DNA from: Melieria omissa | Taxonomy: Eukaryota > Arthropoda > Insecta > Diptera > Ulidiidae | DNA length: 64,000 nucleotides | Assembly: GCA_963971225.1 (NCBI GenBank) | Contig: OZ020267.1 | Location: 152,883,920 to 152,947,919 of the forward strand | Direction: 5' to 3' | Shown: in pieces, positions 60,991-64,000 of the stretch | Position numbering within the stretch: the stretch's first letter is position 1 | Layout: every line of letters starts with the position of its first letter | Program-made: the position numbers and the translations under genes | The notes under the pieces: model-generated | Database searches by the model: none | Told to the model about the DNA's origin: nothing | The model's input: only the letters and a program-made list of their open reading frames with translations

Positions 60991-61048
60991 ACAGATATAC
61001 ATAAATGCATATATTAGTTTATATATGTATATTTTACTGCATATCTGT
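60991..61048. other. 58-nt A+T-rich hairpin upstream of the tRNA gene
   Basis: ACAGATATAC at 60991-61000 pairs with GCATATCTGT at 61039-61048 (one mismatch); inner segments TAAA/TTTA and TGCATATAT/ATATATGTA extend the stem with small bulges, leaving a six-base loop. It would fold as RNA on either strand. It is short for an insect precursor microRNA and A+T-rich, so a chance palindrome is quite possible. Confidence 0.25.
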
Positions 61049-61164
61049 CAGCAACAGATCTTGCGTATAGTATACAATGTTAATACATTTGCAGCTACTG
61101 TGGTTTGGCTTAGCGCTTTAGTGAAGTGATTTGATATTTAATAAAAGGCGCCGTCATTATAAAA

Positions 61165-61235
61165 GCATCGGTGGTTCAGTGGTAGAATGCTCGCCTGCCA
61201 CGCGGGCGGCCCGGGTTCGATTCCCGGCCGATGCA
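61165..61235 (+). tRNA. tRNA-Gly (anticodon GCC)
   Basis: A 71-nt sequence folds as a full cloverleaf: acceptor stem GCATCGG paired with CCGATGC plus discriminator A; D-arm region GGTTCAGTGGTAGAA; anticodon stem CTCGC/GCGGG around CTGCCAC, with anticodon GCC at 61197-61199; T-arm CCGGG-TTCGATT-CCCGG. It decodes GGC/GGU. The internal RNA polymerase III boxes are intact: A box TGGTTCAGTGG at 61172-61182 and B box GGTTCGATTCC near 61214-61224. No intron and no CCA are encoded, as expected in a eukaryotic nuclear gene. TATAAAAG lies directly upstream (61157-61164), a feature that can help pol III initiation. No other tRNA was found nearby. Confidence 0.96.
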
Positions 61236-61239
61236 AGCC

Positions 61240-61246
61240 TTTTTTT
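61240..61246 (+). terminator. Pol III terminator of tRNA-Gly
   Basis: Seven T residues begin four bases after the tRNA 3' end, a standard RNA polymerase III stop. Confidence 0.85.
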
Positions 61247-64000
61247 GGGTAGTATAATTTAAAATTTTAAACGACATTAGTTGCATAGATTCTTAGCTTA
61301 ACTAGGAAATTATCCATTCTATGTTAATGGTTCGAGTAGTTACACTACATATTGTTTGCTATATTATTTACTACTACTCTTGACTACTATTATCCTATAC
61401 CACTATACTATTTACCATCAAACATGATTACTAACTACTACTTATTAAACTTTGCCTGTTTGTAAGGGATTATATCGAGAACTGGAACTTGATTATATTA
61501 CCACCGCCACCGTCACCGCAACCACTGTTCTGTAAAATTACCCTCAAACCTTTAAACTATCTTAAGACTTGAGACGGCAGCAGCTCCGAGTTGCGTCCAT
61601 TTTACACAAACAACCACAACTTACATATCTTAATTTCTCATTTAATAACGAATTGAAGGCAAAAGCAGGTAAGGAGTGGCAAAGTCAGCCACCTGGCAAG
61701 ACATTAACGAGTGTAAAAACGCAGCGGGTGATCAGCACTTGCGGTCACAACGCCGAAGACACGCTCCATGGAACAGGAGGGAAAGAATAAAACATGGCCA
61801 GTACGCTGTCCGAGCGTGACGTGAAAGGAAAAGTGTCAAAATGTGCATGAACATAAAACCAGATATGCATGTGAAAGAATAGGCCCACGCAGATCTTGTA
61901 TGCCACTACGCTCGGAAGGCATGAAAACTGTGTAGGAGACCACAAAGTCATAAAAATTAAAACACCAAAACAGCAGCGTCCTTGCACGCCTTATTTGCAC
62001 TTTGTAGCGCAACAGAAGTATAGACCGACTTGGTGTTTTCCAAATTTGAAATTGTCTTAGTTTAATTGCATTGCCCGCAGGGCCGATCGCGCCATTATCC
62101 GTAATACATATAGTCGGTTGGCACATTCTGCACATTTTCATTTCCATACAGTCCCTTCCAAGCCTTGTCTGCCCCACCCCCTCTTCACACCATTTCGTCG
62201 GTCGTTGCGCTCCTTTTTTTGTGTCACACTCAATTAGTGCGCGCCCCGCTCACGTATGGACGAGCATGTTCGTACTACACTCGTATGTGGTCGAGCCTCG
62301 CTCCGTCCCTGTTGCTGATCTTGTGTTGGCGTTGTTGTGCTCACACTGTCGCTGCGCCCGTTGCCCAACTTACGGCTCGCATGTGCCTACAGCAAGCGGC
62401 CGGCCAGGCCAGCACGTCCAATTGTGGCGTTCGGTACGCTTTCTGCAAAGGTGATTCAGTTTGTGGCGGGATTAGCGGCCGCTTTTGATGTTTGCGCGGT
62501 TTACGCTCGCGCTGCTATTGTTGTCGTTGTCGTTTTTGTTGTTGTTATTGTTTCATAAAGTTTATGCGGTTTCGCTGTAGCAAGGCTTGTTATTGATGTT
62601 TTCGCATTGCCCCCTTCATTTTCAGCCTTGTTGGTTCTTAAACAAGCCGACTATGTGTCCGACGTACGAGGCATAAATATTGCGGCTAATAAGAATTTTC
62701 TTACACCTGCATTCACAGTACACACGCTGCTAATGCAACTTTCATGTTCGCCCAACTCAGCAAGTTAAAGGGCAATTATTAATTTGCAGGTCGCAAACTT
62801 ATGCCAATTGCTTTAAGGCCCGCAGAATGTACGCTTTTTGAATTACTCGTTTCCATAAAGGCGACGAAAGTTTAATACAAAAACATTAATCGCTATTATA
62901 TAAAAGTTAAAAGCTAAAAACACAAAAATTAGGTTCGCTATGGTTGCTGCAAACAGCACTGGTGAGCAAAATACTCGTATTTGTCTGCTGCAGCATATTT
63001 TGAATATTTAATGCTATAATCTGCTCCCATCATTTAATGTTTATCAATTTAGTTTTTAGTTTTTGTTTTTGGGTACGCCAGCGTCCGTCGATCTAATTTA
63101 TGGCAAGACGTAAAAAATATATTCGAATATATTTATGCAAAAGCGCCAAATATTGAATAAGCTTAAGCGAAAACGAAGCAAAATATGAACATGTGACAAG
63201 CGCCAAATGAAATCCTCCCCGACATGTTAATTTGAATTGGGCATGAAATCCGCTTAGAGCTGCAAGTCGGGTGCGCACACAAAGACCAGAAAGCCCAATA
63301 AACGCCGCTGTTTATAGCTTTAAGCAGATTCCGACCCGCAGCGACGGTTATGTGTATTCAAATCATTGGATTACTTTTTTACGTTTGGCGTCAAAACTTT
63401 CCTACGTCAATTCCACAAGTCCAGACACCTTTATTCACCCATAATGACACCTGAATGCAACAGCTCGCGCGAGTTTATACTGCGTAAACCGAAGCACTAA
63501 CAAAGAACACTGCGACAAGCTTTAATGAAAATTTATTGTGCTTTATTTTGCCCGAATTTCGTCGAGACGAAATAACGAAGGGATTTGCATTCGAATTTTA
63601 AGCCGAATACAATAAATTCGTATTGATTCAAATTTTATGAAAGCAACCGTTGTGTCCGAGTTTTCTCACTCATTGTCGTACAATGTTAATCCTAATAAAC
63701 AGCACCCAAAGTCGCTTTAGTGATCTGTGAACTTGCTGTTTGTGGATCACTCCACTTCCAATTTTCGGTTCGCTTAAGCTTCAATGACAAAACATTTCAC
63801 GCAGTTATTGTGAAAGTTTTTAAATATTATCAGCTCCCATTACTCAGTGATTAATGGATGGATGGGTCAAAAGTCAAAGTGTTGCAGGTTCGAAGGCTGT
63901 GTAGAATAAATAAGTACATAAAAATTTGGAATATGGAAACTTAAACTATTTCTACATGTGCAACTTTTTGCTACGTTCGATTTTGAACTCGTTTGTACAA
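61247..64000. other. No gene recognised; non-coding stretch to the window end
   Basis: ACT-rich low-complexity sequence (61360-61445), a short CCACCG run near 61501, and a stop-poor stretch 62070-62560 with overlapping frames but no domain. The remainder is A+T-rich. Confidence 0.45.

Noticed and set aside
1..64000. CRISPR array, bacterial-style operon or defence island
   Set aside because: No regularly spaced direct repeats with unique spacers and no clustered prokaryotic-type genes; the sequence is eukaryotic.

Overview
This is eukaryotic DNA, and the overall character points to a fly (Diptera). It is mostly non-coding and A+T-rich, with islands of CAA/CAG and GTT/GCT trinucleotide runs, many CATA/TATG and CA/GT microsatellites, several families of small inverted-repeat transposons, one mariner, one LINE of the I/jockey superfamily, and a single nuclear tRNA gene. 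I saw no host protein-coding exon I could name. The window reads as a large intergenic or intronic stretch that has collected transposons. The family of fly cannot be fixed from the sequence alone.

Layout. At the left edge (1-460) is the acidic 3' end of an open reading frame with a poly(A) signal and an inverted-repeat-like terminus, possibly the end of a DNA transposon. At 1.9-2.95 kb, one TTAA-flanked miniature element is nested in another. A short inverted-repeat element (10616-11048) carries a second TTAA element inside it. Two copies of one CACTG-ended family lie at 18175-18677 and 25293-26444, the second interrupted by another TTAA element. A long-armed palindromic element follows at 26554-27158.

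The main feature is a full-length LINE at 28376-33740 with a perfect 13-bp target-site duplication. It has an initiator/DPE-like internal promoter, an intact ORF1 (gag-like, zinc knuckles), and an ORF2 (endonuclease, reverse transcriptase, RNase H, Cys/His tail) broken by one in-frame stop. Further right are a PIF/Harbinger-type remnant that still shows a decayed MADF-like reading frame (36264-36778), a pogo-like miniature element (41389-41605), a short 32-bp tandem array (41690-41768), a further TTAA element (46835-47562), a complete mariner with its transposase frameshifted only at the C-terminus (49423-50711), a mariner-like C-terminal fossil (55941-56038), a 238-bp inverted-repeat element (57694-57931) and a tRNA-Gly(GCC) gene (61165-61235).

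No operon-like or defence-like gene system is visible. The interest lies in the layered record of transposon insertion: at least five TTAA-targeting miniature elements, three of them in nested insertions, and two nearly intact autonomous elements each with a small number of visible lesions. Long single-frame ORFs elsewhere (for example 33922-34698 and 54822-55466) overlap ORFs on other frames or strands and look like chance openings in stop-poor sequence.
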